A stretch of DNA of 64,000 nt from Solenopsis invicta (lineage: Eukaryota; Arthropoda; Insecta; Hymenoptera; Formicidae), in contig NC_052679.1 of assembly GCF_016802725.1 (NCBI RefSeq), forward strand, positions 18,345,635 through 18,409,634, given 5' to 3'. Each line of letters opens with the position of its first letter. The stretch's first letter is position 1. Positions 11,741 through 24,880 of the stretch are shown piece after piece. The position numbers and the translations under genes are program-made. The notes under the pieces were generated by a model that worked only from the letters and a program-made list of their open reading frames with translations, was not told where the DNA came from and searched no databases.

Positions 11741-13480
11741 TTCTAACATTTCGGCACGCGCTTTTGCTACAGAACGTTAAATTTAATGACCGAAGCGACA
11801 TTCCCCGTCGAAAAATATTGCTCTTCGGGATTCCCGAAGTTTTAATACCGTGTGATATTTTCTAGTATTCTCTCATAATTAAACCCCGAATTAAAACACT
11901 AAAATTGGAGGTTCATAATTTTCACGACGCTCGATATATACGTCCGGTATTAGTGTCGTTTCTCGATTTGCATAGTGCTCGACGTTGGATAACCCATTCC
12001 GCGCTCTTCATCCGTGTACTTTTCTATCTCCGTTTTGTCTTTCTTCTCAATTTCTCTTCCATCTTCGCGAATTTTACTCTCTTCCGCTTTGATCAATCCC
12101 CCACGCTATCTTCATCTGTCGCCCCTCCGCTTCGCTGTCGTCTCATCCCACGAGCCGCTCGTTCTCTATCTTTCTCTCCGCGTAATTCGATTCGCGTTCT
12201 ACGGTTACGCGGCACACAAAATGTAGTTAAAATAATTTAAATATCGACAGCAATTCTCGGCCAGAGCAATTTTCGAGTCGGCCATTTACGTCAAAACATG
12301 TAATGTGCTTGGCAGAATCATCAATTACATATCCCTACGTATATTACGTATGCCATACAGATTGTTTCAAAACTAACGTATTATTTTTAATGATATTTTT
12401 TTAAAAGGAATTTTAGAATGAATTTTTCTTCCGGGAAAGTTAAACACGTACGGTCTATAAACACATCCACGTTTAAATTTCAATATTAAATATGGCAATC
12501 GTGACTGGAAATAAACTTTTGTTAAATTAGATTTTACTTGTAATTAACGGAGAAAGGTATGTTTTTTTCAATTTATTCCATGTTGAAATTTGAATCGTGT
12601 GTTTGATTTACATGTTACAATGCTAATTAGATTTCTTGCTAATAGATTGTTGTTTTGGGAAAATCCACGTTTTTGTCAGAAATATTTGAACATGTCATCG
12701 AGAAGTGGCACGAGAATCTCTGTATATTTCACGATATACAGAGATTGATATTAATGCATTAATAATACTCATTTAACAAGTTTGCAGACGATCTTCCCTA
12801 GCAAAAATTTAATCGGTTTAATTAGAACGCTATCTAATATGGGGAATTAATGGCAATTTAAGCTTTAGGAACGTGTAAATAGGTGTATATAAATATAAAT
12901 GAGGTAATAAAACCGTTTTTCAATTAATTCCAAGCAGATTTTATTTCAGCAGAAAAATTTAATTTAAAACATTCTCATTATCAAGAGATTAAACGTTAAA
13001 AATACACGAGCTGCAGAAATGAAATATATCTAAGGTCGACTCCAAATTAAGAAATAAATGATAGCATTTCTTATATATCATAAATCTGCGTTCTTAATTT
13101 TCTCTTAATATAACATATATGTACTTTATGAGATTATTATAAATATCGTTATATTTCGTTTTTACATGTCCTTAAAAAACAGTTAATCTACTATTTTTTG
13201 AAATAATCTTTAAAATAAAAATCATCAGTGAGGAGCAATGATCCAGAAGGTATGACTGATTAGAAAGAATTACATCCAACTATTACGATAAATATTAAAG
13301 GAAGCAATCTTTCAACAAGGGATCAGCATACGTCAAGAAAGATTAAACGAGATATTATAGATGCCAGATGATATAATTCTTCCTCGAAGATTATTAAGTA
13401 TATTTGTTACATTTATAACTCCCGAATTTATAATAAATTTGTTTATAGTACCGTATTAGTATTTATGGTAGCGAGTGGGA
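11741..13480. other. AT-rich noncoding stretch
   Basis: Apart from the 13-bp stem-loop at 12715-12746 I see no gene or repeat here. Confidence 0.5.
12715..12746. repeat. Perfect 13-bp stem with 6-base loop
   Basis: AATCTCTGTATAT at 12715-12727 is followed by a 6-base loop and its exact reverse complement at 12734-12746. There is no following T-run and no neighbouring gene, so its role is unknown. Chance occurrence in AT-rich DNA is possible. Confidence 0.55.
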
Positions 13481-13485
13481 CAATC

Positions 13486-13632
13486 AGTCTCTATCGTTTA
13501 AATCAAAGAGTTCTGTGACTCTCACTAAAGATTATGAATTTAAAAATCCTATATATAGGATACGCGAGTTCGAACTCGCGACTTATCATTTACGAGTCAT
13601 ACGCTCTCACATGGAGCCATACGACATCTCCA
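13486..13632 (-). mobile_element. tRNA-derived SINE-like family 2, copy 1
   Basis: On the minus strand a tRNA-like head reads GTATGGCTCCATGTGAGAGC, an A-box-like motif, with an anticodon-loop-like GACTCGTAAATGA segment, followed by the B-box-like GAGTTCGAACTC. Beyond it lies a tail shared with the 33.0 kb copy (on the minus strand, CTTTAGTGAGAGTCACAGAA). The predicted stems are imperfect, so this is more likely a SINE or decayed tRNA than a working tRNA gene. Confidence 0.62.
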
Positions 13633-13950
13633 CATGTCTTTAATATTTTATTATTTCTTCTAGCGTGTTAATAATTGAACGTAAATATTTGCAATTTGTA
13701 CGTTGCGAATATTCAAATTATAACCTCGAAATCAAAGACTATATCCACGTCGTAACGAGATATAGAACGTACGCTGCAATACGATGCATAACGAGATCAC
13801 GCAACGTTATCGTCGTTAGGCACAACGATGAATCGTGATGTGACTTTCGCGCGCGCCAACACGGTATCGATTATGTACCATCGAGGGAGGGGGAGGACAG
13901 CCTGGCAACAGAATCCGAACAAAGGAAACCGAATGTGCCATTAAGAGACG

Positions 13951-13971
13951 TGCGCGCGCGCGCGCGCGCGC
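13951..13971. repeat. (GC)n microsatellite
   Basis: Ten alternating GC units, potentially Z-DNA forming. Similar short CGCG runs are at 38208 and 58532. Confidence 0.85.
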
Positions 13972-14240
13972 TCTTTCTAATTAATCGAAACTCCGACTAC
14001 CTATTAATAATCGTCGGCAATAAAAATCCGCAAACTCTGTAAATCCGTTTCGTTCGCGGTTCGAACGAGCGCGGCTTTTCAATTACATTCGCGTCCCACC
14101 GCGTGTGTATTGATGTCGATTGAATACCGTCGCTCGCTCGCTCGCGCGCGCAAGTATTCCAATCATCATTGACTTTTTACAGTGCCGCAGATTCGCGTCG
14201 AGCACGCGTCTATAAATGGAAAGCCGCGCCGCGGAATAAG

Positions 14241-14265
<25 letters not shown>
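14241..14265. repeat. (TC)n microsatellite
   Basis: About twelve TC units. Confidence 0.88.
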
Positions 14266-14271
<6 letters not shown>

Positions 14272-14539
14272 GTTGATGCGCATACATTTTTCGTTTTGAC
14301 ATTGCGAAATATAAAAATGTGTTGATGCGCATGTACTTTCGACCCATTAGATGTTGCGAAATGAAAAAAAGAGTATGAGGCTCTACCCGGAATCTATCGA
14401 GCTCTATCGGAAAGTAAAACGTAATATCGTTGATACACATAATGATGCAGAGGCGAGCAATCGCAATGCATAAGTATGACAGAGTATCTGAATATCTTCT
14501 AAATTGCAACTAAAATTAGGATACCGACGCATTTATTCG

Positions 14540-14625
14540 AATTACCCGAATCGAACTTTCATTCCTACTTTCGATCTCAATTAGATCTTTGAGCTCCTAC
14601 CTTCCTCAAATGGGAATGACGGACC
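14540..14625. mobile_element. Palindromic element family D, solo arm
   Basis: This stretch matches one arm of the element at 31.4-31.7 kb (CTTTCGATCTCAATTAGATC and flanks) and continues with a related GAGCTCCTACCTTCCTC segment. I see no opposite arm nearby, so it looks like a truncated or rearranged copy. Confidence 0.62.
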
Positions 14626-14639
14626 TGCAACTAAGTTGT

Positions 14640-17140
14640 AAAAAATCGATTATTGTGCGCAAAAAAAATTCCATTTTTTATTTCTTCCGAAATTTTTCTA
14701 ATTAGAAAAATTGAAAAGTTAGAATTTTTATTTAGTTGTAGGTTGGGTAGGTTGGAGAAAAATGCGAATATCTCCTAAAAGTTTTAAGTCAATCGGATTA
14801 AAACTAGACGAGTTATGGTGGTAATAATTTTGAAAAATGTTTGAAAAATGTTTCGAGAAAAACGCGTTTAAAATGTTACAAGCAGTTTATATTAATAAAA
14901 ATATTAATAAAAACTTTTGCAAGTCTCTTGCCTTTAATCTGCTCTCTTTCTCAAAATTCAAACTCTTATAAACGCCAAAAAAAAAATTGATTTTTCGAAA
15001 CCCAAAAGTGAGAATATTCTCTTAACAAATAAAGTATCAGATACGACACATAATACATTTTAATAGCACCTATGGTCTTCGGATTAAGTTTTGTATCACT
15101 CGTTTAACTCAGAATTTAATGTACGTGTGGAAATTATGTCGGTTTTGCTTTAATCGGATCTCTGGAAAACTCTCTTTCGTCGTGTCAAGCCCTCTTTACG
15201 TTGGCGGAACGATATATCGCTCGCCATGCGCGCGATAACTAGTTCGACGGAGCACTTTACGCTAAATATTCGAATGCATGAAACGCACTCTCGTCCCTTC
15301 GTAGGATGGTACGATGCACGCGGCGGAATATAGTTCTGCTCAATTGTTTCATGGCAGTATAATGAAGCGCTTCTGAACCGGTGTCTATGGCTATTCACTC
15401 GCTGTTAGGTACGCGTCTGTTCCGCCTATGCTGCGCGTACTCTAGTCTCGCGTTTAACGCTGAATGGGTCTATTTGATGGGGGAAACATCTGCCTCAGAT
15501 TTTGATGATTTTCAAATATTGTTGTTAACGGTTTCGAAATGATGCTTCGATATTTTGCTTTAATTAAAGATTTAGAAGTGAAAGGAGGAAAAACGGTATA
15601 ACAAAAGCTCTCGACGCAGCAGCGTTAGAGATGAAAATAATCTACGCACAACGAATATATAATAATTATTAAAAATTTTGAAAGAGACTTCCTTTTTAAC
15701 TTTTTTAAATTAAAAATTTTTAAATTTAATTAAAAAATTTAATAATTCATAATTTACAATTTTTTTTTTTTAATTACTTTAATATCGGACATCTTAATAA
15801 TTAAAATTTCATCGAAGCTTCCCCTGCGCTCCATTCGCCGACGTTGAGTTCGTCTGAAAATAGTTTAAAAATAGAATTCACACATCCGAGTTTTAATTCG
15901 ATCGCTTAATTCGCCGCTTGCTTTGCCGCTTGCTTTCTCGCGCTCGGTCCTCAAATTCGTTCGCGAATTCGTGCACGAGTGGACTGTGAGTCAAGCCGCT
16001 TGTAGACGCGACAACCCGGTAGTTCCGGGACACCGTGTATAATTTAGATATTCCACGTAGATTGCTCTTGACGGGTGGACGGTCGGCGCGCGGCGCTTGC
16101 TACGCCGACAGCTGCAACCGACTGCTTATGTTCTCATCAGCTCGCATTAAGACGCTCTCCGCCACCGGTCATTCGCATTAGCGTACCAGGAAAATGAGCG
16201 GCCACGCACTTGTCTTTCTTATGGGGCTCGGTTCCGCTGCCGCTCCGTTTTTTCTTTCCCCGCCGTTACGTTACCTTCGTACTTTTAGTCCGGAAAGGGG
16301 CAATTATCGTCATTTTTCTTGCACTAAAGTTAATTAAGCTCGATCCCCGAGTCAGAACTCCCAATAATCGAAGTCGGAGCCGCTGGCTTTACTATAGTTG
16401 TTATTATAATAATGAATTTTAATTAACTTAAATATTTAATTAATAATTAAATGAAATTAATAATTAAATAATTATTAAAATATGTTTAATGAAAATTTTA
16501 TGCTATTTCGACATATCTGTAGACCGTGTTACGCACAGAGATAGGGAGAGGGAGAGAGCGCATTTCAAATGCAAAGCAAATTGCAGAAACTAGTACACAT
16601 TTTTTATCATTCATCTGCTAAAAGGTTAGTTTCTGCTATTGCTTCTCATTATCACCATTTGCTTTAACAACCGTAATTCACCTCTAATCATAGTCTGTTT
16701 CTGGATCGTGGCGCTAATTATGATAGCGTTATTTATCGCACAGTACTGTGCAGTGCTGCGTTTAGCCTCGTACATTACGTAATGCCGTACGCAGAGAAAT
16801 AAAATTTCATTAATCATAGTTAGAGTTAAGTGGTCGGAGTTTGACCTTAGTGAAACCAGCTCTAAATCATCAAATGGACGATTTCTACGGTCTGTATTGT
16901 CCTTTGAAAAATTTTCACCGTGGCAGTAGGGTACCTAGATTCATTTCTCAAATCCTTAAGTGTGTCTTTGTCTCGCATATGATAAAACGCAATACGCAAG
17001 ACAAAGACAGACTGAGATTTTGAGATTTGAGAAACGACTGCGAATTTGGGCCCTAAACCACTATTATCCCGAAAAAAATTCCCATTATTCACATGTGAAA
17101 CCCGATGTGAACAATATATTTCACACAATATTAAACGAGA
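14640..17140. other. AT-rich noncoding stretch
   Basis: Contains AT-rich inverted sequence near 15650-15780 and 16420-16500 and a more GC-rich unique segment at 15840-16400. No coding similarity is recognised. Confidence 0.45.
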
Positions 17141-17147
17141 CCTTATA

Positions 17148-17450
17148 GATCATAGATCTCAGTGCTGTTATTTATTGTGCGATTTTATATACCTTTTCAA
17201 GTTCACGAAACTGCGCGCCGAAAAACTTTTCGATCTTAAAAAACACAGTTCCAAGTTGAACAAGAATTAGAAATATCACGATATTAAATTGAAAATCAAT
17301 TTAATAACTGACGCTAACAAGCATTCAAATACGAGAGCCTTTCACTCCTTAAAAAACTGTAAAGAATTTGTTGCGAAAAAAATAACACCTCGGGCAGGAT
17401 CGAAGACTCTGAAAAGTCGAGGATCGCAAGTTCATACCCTCGATGTATAA
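17148..17450 (-). mobile_element. SINE-like family 3, copy 1
   Basis: This copy shares with 18.6 kb the succession GATCTCAGTGCTG, GATTTTATATACC, TTTTCGATCTT, ATTAAATTGAAAATCAATTTA and AAGAATTTGTTGCGAAAAA, then ATAACACCT. Beyond ATAACACCT is a GC-richer head that may be tRNA-related. Orientation is inferred from the truncated copies, which keep the GATCTTAGTGCTG end. Confidence 0.68.
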
Positions 17451-18613
17451 CTTCTTATCGATGTTTCCCTTTCTTCGTCTGTTCCTCTTCGTTTACGAAA
17501 TGCATATGTAAAGGTCTTACCGTTCTTTCTTGTCTCTCATCATTTTTGTATGCACATGTAACACACTATTCATTTGGTTTCTCCCTTATTTTAAATCATC
17601 GCCAGCCGTCTCTTTCTCTTCCCCCTCCCTGTCCTTTCTTTCCTTTTGTTAAACTATGTTTCATGTTGGAACACAATTTCAACAAAAGAAAGGAAGGATG
17701 GGAGGGAGACGAGGGGAAAAGAACCCTAAAGTTACCGTCGGGAGGGTGAGAGGAGTTAGTCATGGAATGACTAAGACCCTTTGGGGTTCTTTTCTATTTT
17801 TTTCCTTTTCGAAAATGTAAGAATTTCTGGAATTTCTTATAGAGGGTGTCCGGAAAATCGCTAACTATTTTTCGAATATTTTCCTGTAGAATCGAAATAT
17901 TACCCGAGGCTGAAGAGAGTCGGAAAAACGAGAAATTCGTAGAAATTTATTCTTGTACTTGTATTTTTGAAATAATTTTGTCAAGGCATATACATTGTTT
18001 ATGAAGCAGAAACTAATTGCGATAATAAATTCCAAGAAGTAAAAATAATTAATACGAGGCAGCTTGAAATTTTTAACCTTTTGGATTTAACGTATGTAGA
18101 AGCCAGTCTTAATTTCTAAACGAATTTCACAAAATTTTTAATCAGAGTCTCGCTTGCCGAAATATTTAACGTAGGAAATTAAATGTAGGAAATTAAAAAA
18201 GTTACGAAAAAGAACGGTATCTAATTAAATTCTTGTTGGAGAAAACTCTACTCCAGATTTGGTCAAGAAAGGATTTTCAGACAAGAGAGAAAGCGCAGCT
18301 TTTACATCCCACGCGTTGAAGAATCTCATCGATGCTTTACGTCGACAATAAATATCGCGTCTTTACGAAAGTCGTCTTTCTTTTGTCTAACAAAGAAAGT
18401 TGGACTTCGCGCGAGGAAAGTATCGTAGTGAGATGGATGAGTCTACCTCTTGTAGCTGCGAGACGATCAAATTTCACATGCACGAACTGTAACTGACCTT
18501 TGATAGAGAAAGCTCCTTAATCCTTCGTTCGAATAGAAACTGTGACTCATATTTATAGAGAACTTAGACAACTACGTGAAGACAGTATAAACTATCGAAA
18601 TGTTTTTTATCAG

Positions 18614-18890
18614 TCATAGCTAGATCTTAGTGCTGATATTATTGTATAATTTTATATACCCATTTTATATATTTCAAGTGCTCATCGAATAAATTTTCGA
18701 TCTTGAAAGAAATATCATGTTATTAAATTGAAAGTCAATTTAGTAATAAACACATACACAACAATAATGATACATAACGATCATCTAATGTGCCAATGTT
18801 GTAAAGAATTTGTTGCGAAAAATAACACCTGAGTCAATCCATTCGAGGCTTGAATGGACCTGGGACCTTCCGACTTTCCGAGACGATGTC
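18614..18890 (-). mobile_element. SINE-like family 3, copy 2
   Basis: Same arrangement as the 17.15 kb copy: TAGATCTTAGTGCTGATATT, ATTTTATATACC, AAATTGAAAGTCAATTTAGT, AAGAATTTGTTGCGAAAAAT, then AACACCT. The head beyond 18840 (AATGGACCTGGGACCTTCC) reads as a possible B-box region on the minus strand but is not a good tRNA. Confidence 0.66.
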
Positions 18891-19125
18891 ATTGACCGGT
18901 ATTCACAGTCGATTCTTCAAGGTCGTCTCAAATAATATCTTAAGAAGCTGTACGGTTTTCTGATTAGTGAACATTTTAAGACGGTACTTAAATGACTTAA
19001 TACTTAGAAGTGGTTTTAAATATATCGACTATGAATACCGCTGTTAGACACCTCGACCACTATGCTATAGTACAGTTTACTATATTTTATACTGTCCAAT
19101 TTAGAATTGTTTTAAAATTACAAAT

Positions 19126-19214
19126 TCGGCGCGCAGTTTCGTGGACTACATGAGTATATAAAGGATATATAAAATCACACATTAAATATCAGTACTAAGA
19201 TCTAGCTGTGATCA
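19126..19214 (+). mobile_element. SINE-like family 3, 3' fragment (opposite orientation)
   Basis: The + strand reads CGGCGCGCAGTTTCGTGGAC, then ATATAAAATCACACATTAAA and CAGTACTAAGATCTAGCTGT. This is the reverse complement of the start of the 17.15 kb copy. Confidence 0.7.
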
Positions 19215-20993
19215 ACACAAAAACATTTGTTTATACTGTTGATTGTTTATACTGTAAATAAATTAATTGATGAAAATCGATAATTCATGACACGTACACC
19301 GACGATTCAAAACATCGTCTTTCATTTATAATATATTAGCATTTATGAATAATTTCAATGATTAGTATAAACATTATTTAGTGTGATTACTTTCTAATTG
19401 TCCATCTCTGATGAAATGTTTCATCAATGACTCCTTTTCTGTTATTACTCGAAATTAAATTTTAATAGGAATCTTGTCTGAAAATTATATGCTGTCGCTT
19501 AAAGAAAATCCGTACGTATTCCAGATCTTTCTCGACCGCGGAAGTGAAATTTCTAGTCCGTTACCGAACGACAGAGTCGTAATCTACCGTTTAATAAATC
19601 GGATCATCGATCTAAATTCCGAACTTGCCGTTTCGCTCGGCCAACTTTCTTGTTTTCGCTCAAATGGGCCTTTAACTTTCCTCGTTTCGAGGAAAAGATT
19701 CTAAATTTCTCTGTAAAAATAAACTCGGCAAAATTACTACAAAGAACGATAGTATAATATCGTTTAGTAGAAAAGCCGACAGAGAAATTTCACTTTATTT
19801 TTCATTATACGTAATATACTTTTCGATTTTCAAATTTTGTTAGATGCTTTTCCTATCAATATTTTTTTACATATTAACTCTGCAGTGGCATATATAGGTC
19901 GTTCATGTTCATGCTTTTTCTAACGATTCTTATTTCTTACGTACTTACGTGTCTGGCCCTTCCTAAAATTTTTTGTGGTTGGGAAAATAAATCAGAAGAG
20001 ATCTTAAACACATGTGAATTTTGATAGAATGTTTCAAGCACTTTAGGAGCCTCAAAATTAGGTCGGGAAATGGCATGCATTGTGTGTTACTCTTAGGTAT
20101 TAAAAATATGAGCGCTTTCCAGCGAAAAATATGGAAGGATACAGTGCAATCATTCTTGTTTAACATTAACAAACAGCAAAGATAAAATGATTCACTGTGT
20201 TACACGGTGTCGCTTGCTGGAAAATGCCCTATGCGCAATGCAACGCTGATAATAAAGGAAAATGTTTTGATGAATAGATTGATCAAAGTCGATAATAGTA
20301 TACTCGTATATGTAACAATAACAAAAATATGTCGGATATTGCGGAATTATTTTTTACACGAAATTATTGTTCGATATCGAAACCAAGAACACTTATACCC
20401 AGATCAAACGGATCTATATCATGTTGTACCATTTTTTTTTTTCAATTTATAAAACCTATTATTTATTAGGTTTTATTTATCTTTTATTATCTTTCACAAA
20501 CTTGCCTAAACCCTGCAATTTATAGATAATACAATTTTAACTTGGAATAGTTCTATTACTTCAAATCGTATTATATATGCAATGTCGGAATAAAATTCTG
20601 CTGACATCAAGTCAATATGATTATTCTCGCTTTTTCTCTAGTCCTGAACTCTTGTCGGAGCGTGGCGAAAAAATTACATTTTAAATTAGCGTTATCGACA
20701 AATATTAAATAACTACTTTATTGAGAAAAAGAATTGCTCGCGAGATGGCTCGTCATAAAAACGTTTCACAGTCATCAAATGCAAAACTTCATTACAACCA
20801 TATAAGAGCGATGGACACAATAGGGTAGGTCACCTCTCAACAATTTTTCATGCAAGAATCTCCCGCATCTCATTCCTCTTTTGTTTCTTTATCTCTTTTT
20901 ACCTTTCTTTCTCTCTCGTTAGTCAGTGAAACTTGACCGCGGAAGTTTATGGACTAGTTTTCAAAAGGTTTTGGAAATCTTTTATATCACTAT

Positions 20994-21168
20994 TAGGCCT
21001 GCATTCGGAAATATCACTCGGGTGCTCTCGTGTATCATTTTATCCTGGTTCACCAAGGGTAAAGAATGTTAAGCAAGGATTAGAAAAGGATAAAGAAGAA
21101 TGAAGAAGGTTAAACAAGGATAAAATGATACATGGGAGCACTCGAGGGATGTTTTCGAACGCAACCTA
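20994..21168. mobile_element. Fold-back (MITE-like) element with ~62-base inverted arms
   Basis: The left arm (20994-21054) contains CACTCGGGTGCTCTCGTG followed by TATCATTTTATCC. The reverse complement of the right arm (about 21108-21168) reads CCCTCGAGTGCTCCCATG followed by the same TATCATTTTATCC. Both ends carry TAGG. The centre is A/G-rich with GGATAAAG/AAGGAT motifs. No coding capacity is seen. Arm identity is roughly 80 percent by eye. Confidence 0.8.
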
Positions 21169-21797
21169 GGACGGACGAGTACACTCAACAGCAAAATTAA
21201 AGGATCACTTGTTCTCAAAAATAGAGAAATTTCAAGAGTGTGTAACTTGGGAAATATTCTAAAAAGCATTTTACAGCTTGAAATCTCTACTTTTGAGATT
21301 GGTACTTCGTTAAATTTAAATTACTGATTTTTTACGAAGCTGCACGGATACAAATGATATGTGATATTAATTGTAAAATTTATATGTATGTATTTTTTTT
21401 TTTTAAGCAAAAAGGAATTTGAAAGAATTTGAGAATTTAAACACGGCTTAAGAACGCAGGGAGGCAAAGAGGATTTTTAAAGCAATTTTTCCTCAAATTT
21501 TTCAAGTTTTAAATCAAACAAATTTTTTACTTTTTCTGGGATGAGGAAATTTTTAAAAATGCTATGTTAAGTAATATAAAATTAACTTAAAATTAACTTG
21601 TAAGCTTTATTCTGTAATTTTACTTATTCTGATTTAATCTACGAGCTGTTTGAAAGCGAAAGCAACAGCACGCAAAAAAAAATGAAAAAACACAAAGAAT
21701 TATTATTATTTCTGTGTAATATCCTTCTGTGCTAGGTCTAGTTTTTTAAATAAAGATGTAGAAAAGGAGATCTTTTCATAGGAAACCTTTTCAAAAT

Positions 21798-21820
21798 CTT
21801 TTTTTTTTTTTTTTTTTTTT
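21798..21820. repeat. Poly-T tract of about 23 bases
   Basis: Uninterrupted T-run. It could be the poly-A tail of a minus-strand retroposed sequence, but no identifiable body lies next to it. Confidence 0.8.
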
Positions 21821-22705
21821 GACACGGGTCAGGTTTCATCATTCAGACAGATTTTCATTCTAACTAACCTACGTAATATTAGTCTACGAAATGACTTCAG
21901 GTAGAAATTTGTCTACTTTCTACACCTGAAGTTATACTTCATAGAGGTTTTACTGTAAAAAACCGAAGTCCGCTTTACATATTCGATAATTTGTGACAGC
22001 TTTCAAGACAGAACTCTATTTATAATTTTATACGTTGTGTAATACAGAAAATGTAAACAATCAAGACGCATGAAATATGCACGGTATGTAAACACCGGTA
22101 AATCATTAATCTAAAAAAGAAGAAAAATATATGTGACAATGTCTTGGTTCCGGGAACAAGTTACTTGTTTACAATCGAATGTTCTTTACATAATTTTAAA
22201 TCAAATTATGGTTCTTACGATACATCATTTTTTCTCATCTATAATTACACTCACAATTTGAAGTAAAATTATAAATAGAATTCTATCGTAAATTATAGAT
22301 TGTGTAAAACGGACTTTATATTGGAATTTTGTACGAGTTCCCTTAATTCTTGGTGGGGAGTAGCCAATATAAATACCAGCGGACTCATCTTTTGAATTTT
22401 CTTTTTAGACCGACTGCTAACCGAAGCGAAGGTTGGCAAAACGGAGGGAGTGAATGTTTCTTTTGAAAAGTATCAGTTCTGTTCAGGCCTTCGAGGAAAC
22501 TAAAAGAGGATCACGGAGTTTGCAAAAAATACTTTATTTTGTATAAAATCGGCGCGATCGACGGGGCAAGGTAAACTAGCATGCGTATTTGAGATATTCT
22601 TTACGTTTGTACGCTCTCTAATTACATATTTAGCAATGATTATGTCCGCTAATGATATGAAATCTGGTCAATAAATATTAAATATTTAATCAATCTTTTC
22701 CCTTT

Positions 22706-22767
22706 GAATTTGAAAAGGTGTATAAAATCACACGAATAAATTTCAGCACTAAGATCTACCTATGATC
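22706..22767 (+). mobile_element. SINE-like family 3, short 3' fragment
   Basis: GAATTTGAAAAGGTGTATAA, AATCACACGAATAAATTTCA and GCACTAAGATCTACCTATGA match the terminal part of family 3. It lies about 190 bases upstream of a SINE family 1 copy. Confidence 0.68.
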
Positions 22768-22957
22768 GTTAAAGGCACTTCGTTTATACATTTTCCTTTT
22801 TGTTCTAAATTTCAATCGAGTACATTGCACGTTATGTTTATTTCCGTGTCACAATATTTTTTTTTATTTTATATTTTTTTCCGCGTAATATATGTAAGCG
22901 TGATGACCTTTCAACGTATTTCTGTAATGTACGCTTTTTTTTACAATTTACACAGAA

Positions 22958-23213
22958 GTAGTAATCGTGGCGCAGAGAGCGTGCATCTACTCTCTGTGCC
23001 GAAGATCCGGGTTCAGATCCCACTGATCAGAAACATCTGGTTTTATTCGATCGCTACCTCTTAAAGGGCAATGGCAAAGCATCGAGAGTATCTTACTATG
23101 AAAACCCTTCTAAATTAGGCCGTTCGAAAGTGGCGCGGCGTTTAAACTGGGGGATTCTGTAATTTGTGTAAATTGTAAAAAGTGCGCACCACAGAAATAT
23201 GTTGATGACCTCA
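22958..23213 (+). mobile_element. tRNA-derived SINE-like family 1, short copy
   Basis: This copy starts GTAGTAATCGTGGCGCAGAG with the B-box segment GGGTTCAGATCCC. It then passes straight to the body shared with the 54.3 kb copy (CAGAAACATCTGGTTTTATT, ATTAGGCCGTTCG, AAATTGTAAAAAGTGCGCAC) and ends at GTTGATGACCTCACC. The roughly 155-base middle segment of the 54.3 kb copy is absent. Confidence 0.78.
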
Positions 23214-23339
23214 CCTATTTAAAAATTCACGTTTTTCCTAACTTCTATATTAAATATTGACCAAATGTTTAATGTGCATTACAATAGTATCACAAAAATT
23301 GTAAAAGAATGGAGAACAAAAAATAGACAATACGCCCAT

Positions 23340-24880
23340 AACGCTCTTACGTTATTACAACGATGTCTCACAACGATGAACAAATCGAGTGCCGTGTCGT
23401 TATCGTTGCATGGATATTTCTACTGCGATCAGTAGATGGGGCGGAGAAGGTGCGCGTGGTACAGATGAAGGGTGAGGCAGTCGAGGGTGAGCTGCGGACG
23501 ACGAGACAAGCCGCGGAGAAAAGCGAGTTGAGCGTCGAGGGGGGAGAAAGAGCGAGAAAGAGAGTCAGACTCGAGAGGGTGAACAGGGTGAATCACGGAG
23601 GGGTGTCGCGAGTCGAAAGGACGGTGGAGTGGGTGCCGAGGGGTGTCTCTTTTGAGTCGCCTGAACTTTGCCAAGTTCGAAACCGTCCGAGGCCGATGGC
23701 GACTCCAATCCCCTCGCGTCGTACCCTCTCCCTCATCGCGGTATTACGGCTCTCCTCCCCTTCCCTCCCTCTCTCTCTCAACATCCTTCCTTTCTCGTTT
23801 GCTCGTCTCTCTTCCTTCCCGTCCGCCGACCCACCCCGCCGACGTACTCGGTATACCCTCGCCGCCGTCCGCTGCCGTCGCGGTATTATGGAAATTTTGA
23901 ACCAATTCGAAAATCAATAGCCACCGCCGCGGGGAAGAGCGCCGAGACGGCCTGCGTCGCGGCGGGAGCGCCGCGCCTCTCAAGCTTGGCTTTTTCAGCG
24001 TCTGAGAAAATGCGAGGTCTTCCATTCTGTTTCTACCCGGTCGACGAGGGCGCAAGCACCGGCGCGTCCGTTCGGTCTCACCCGGCAGGTCACGATTTTC
24101 TATCCAGTTACGGTTGTTTCGAGAAAATGCCAATATCTGATGAACTCTACTATTTTGCGTTTCAAATCGTCGTCAATGTAAATTGTCGCGAATATGATTT
24201 ATGATGTACATTTTTGATTACCATTTTTAAGTAAAACAATACTTTATGATTTGCCTGAAACCGCGCGAGCGGTTTTGTTTCTGTATGCAGTGATGTTGCA
24301 ACAATACGCTTTTTCTTTTTAATTACGATTTGAAGTGGCCGACATTCGAAGATTCATGTCAACGTTATTTTCGGATCGATTTTGTTCTCTTGTAAATTTT
24401 AGCTTGGCAAGAAAAGCGTGACGATCGTCATGCCATGTCCGCGATCGAATAGTTTTCGAAAAATAAAAAAAAAGCCAATTGTAGTTTTTGTTGACGATTA
24501 AATTAAAATCGCGGCGGCGGCTTTTTCGACGCGACGACATCGAAATTCCGTTGTCTCGGAGCTCGGGAATCGCTTTGATTCTCATGAGCCGCGACCGCGC
24601 GAAGGATAAAAGGGTAGGGAGAATCGGGCGAGCGAGACAGAGAGCGGGGAAAAGGGGGAGCCCCCGGGTGGCGGGGAGAGCTTTTTTCGTTTTACAAACT
24701 GGTTCAATTTTTTCTCAAAAAGCGGGTGAACACCACCGGGGGAACCGGTTGTATCTACGCCGAGAGAGCCGAAACGACGGAATACGAGAGAAAGAAAGAG
24801 CGATAGGAGCGGAGGAAGGAAGAAAGGAGGGGGAGGGGGGGACTGTGTGGTAGACTTCTCATCTTCTCATCGTGGGTTTC
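23340..24880. other. GC-rich island, no supported gene
   Basis: CpG-rich with pyrimidine-rich (23730-23830) and purine-rich (24600-24840) segments. Frames up to 185 codons overlap on both strands and look compositional. A promoter-type island is possible. Confidence 0.5.

Noticed and set aside
13560..13632. Functional tRNA gene on the minus strand
   Set aside because: A and B box-like motifs are present, but acceptor and anticodon stems are imperfect and a degraded relative with the same tail exists at 33 kb.
21798..21820. Poly-A tail of a processed pseudogene or LINE
   Set aside because: No coding remnant or target duplication recognised beside the T-run.
22367..22400. CCAAT plus TATAAATA promoter-like sequence
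   Set aside because: A short match in AT-rich DNA with no CpG island or downstream exon; not above chance.
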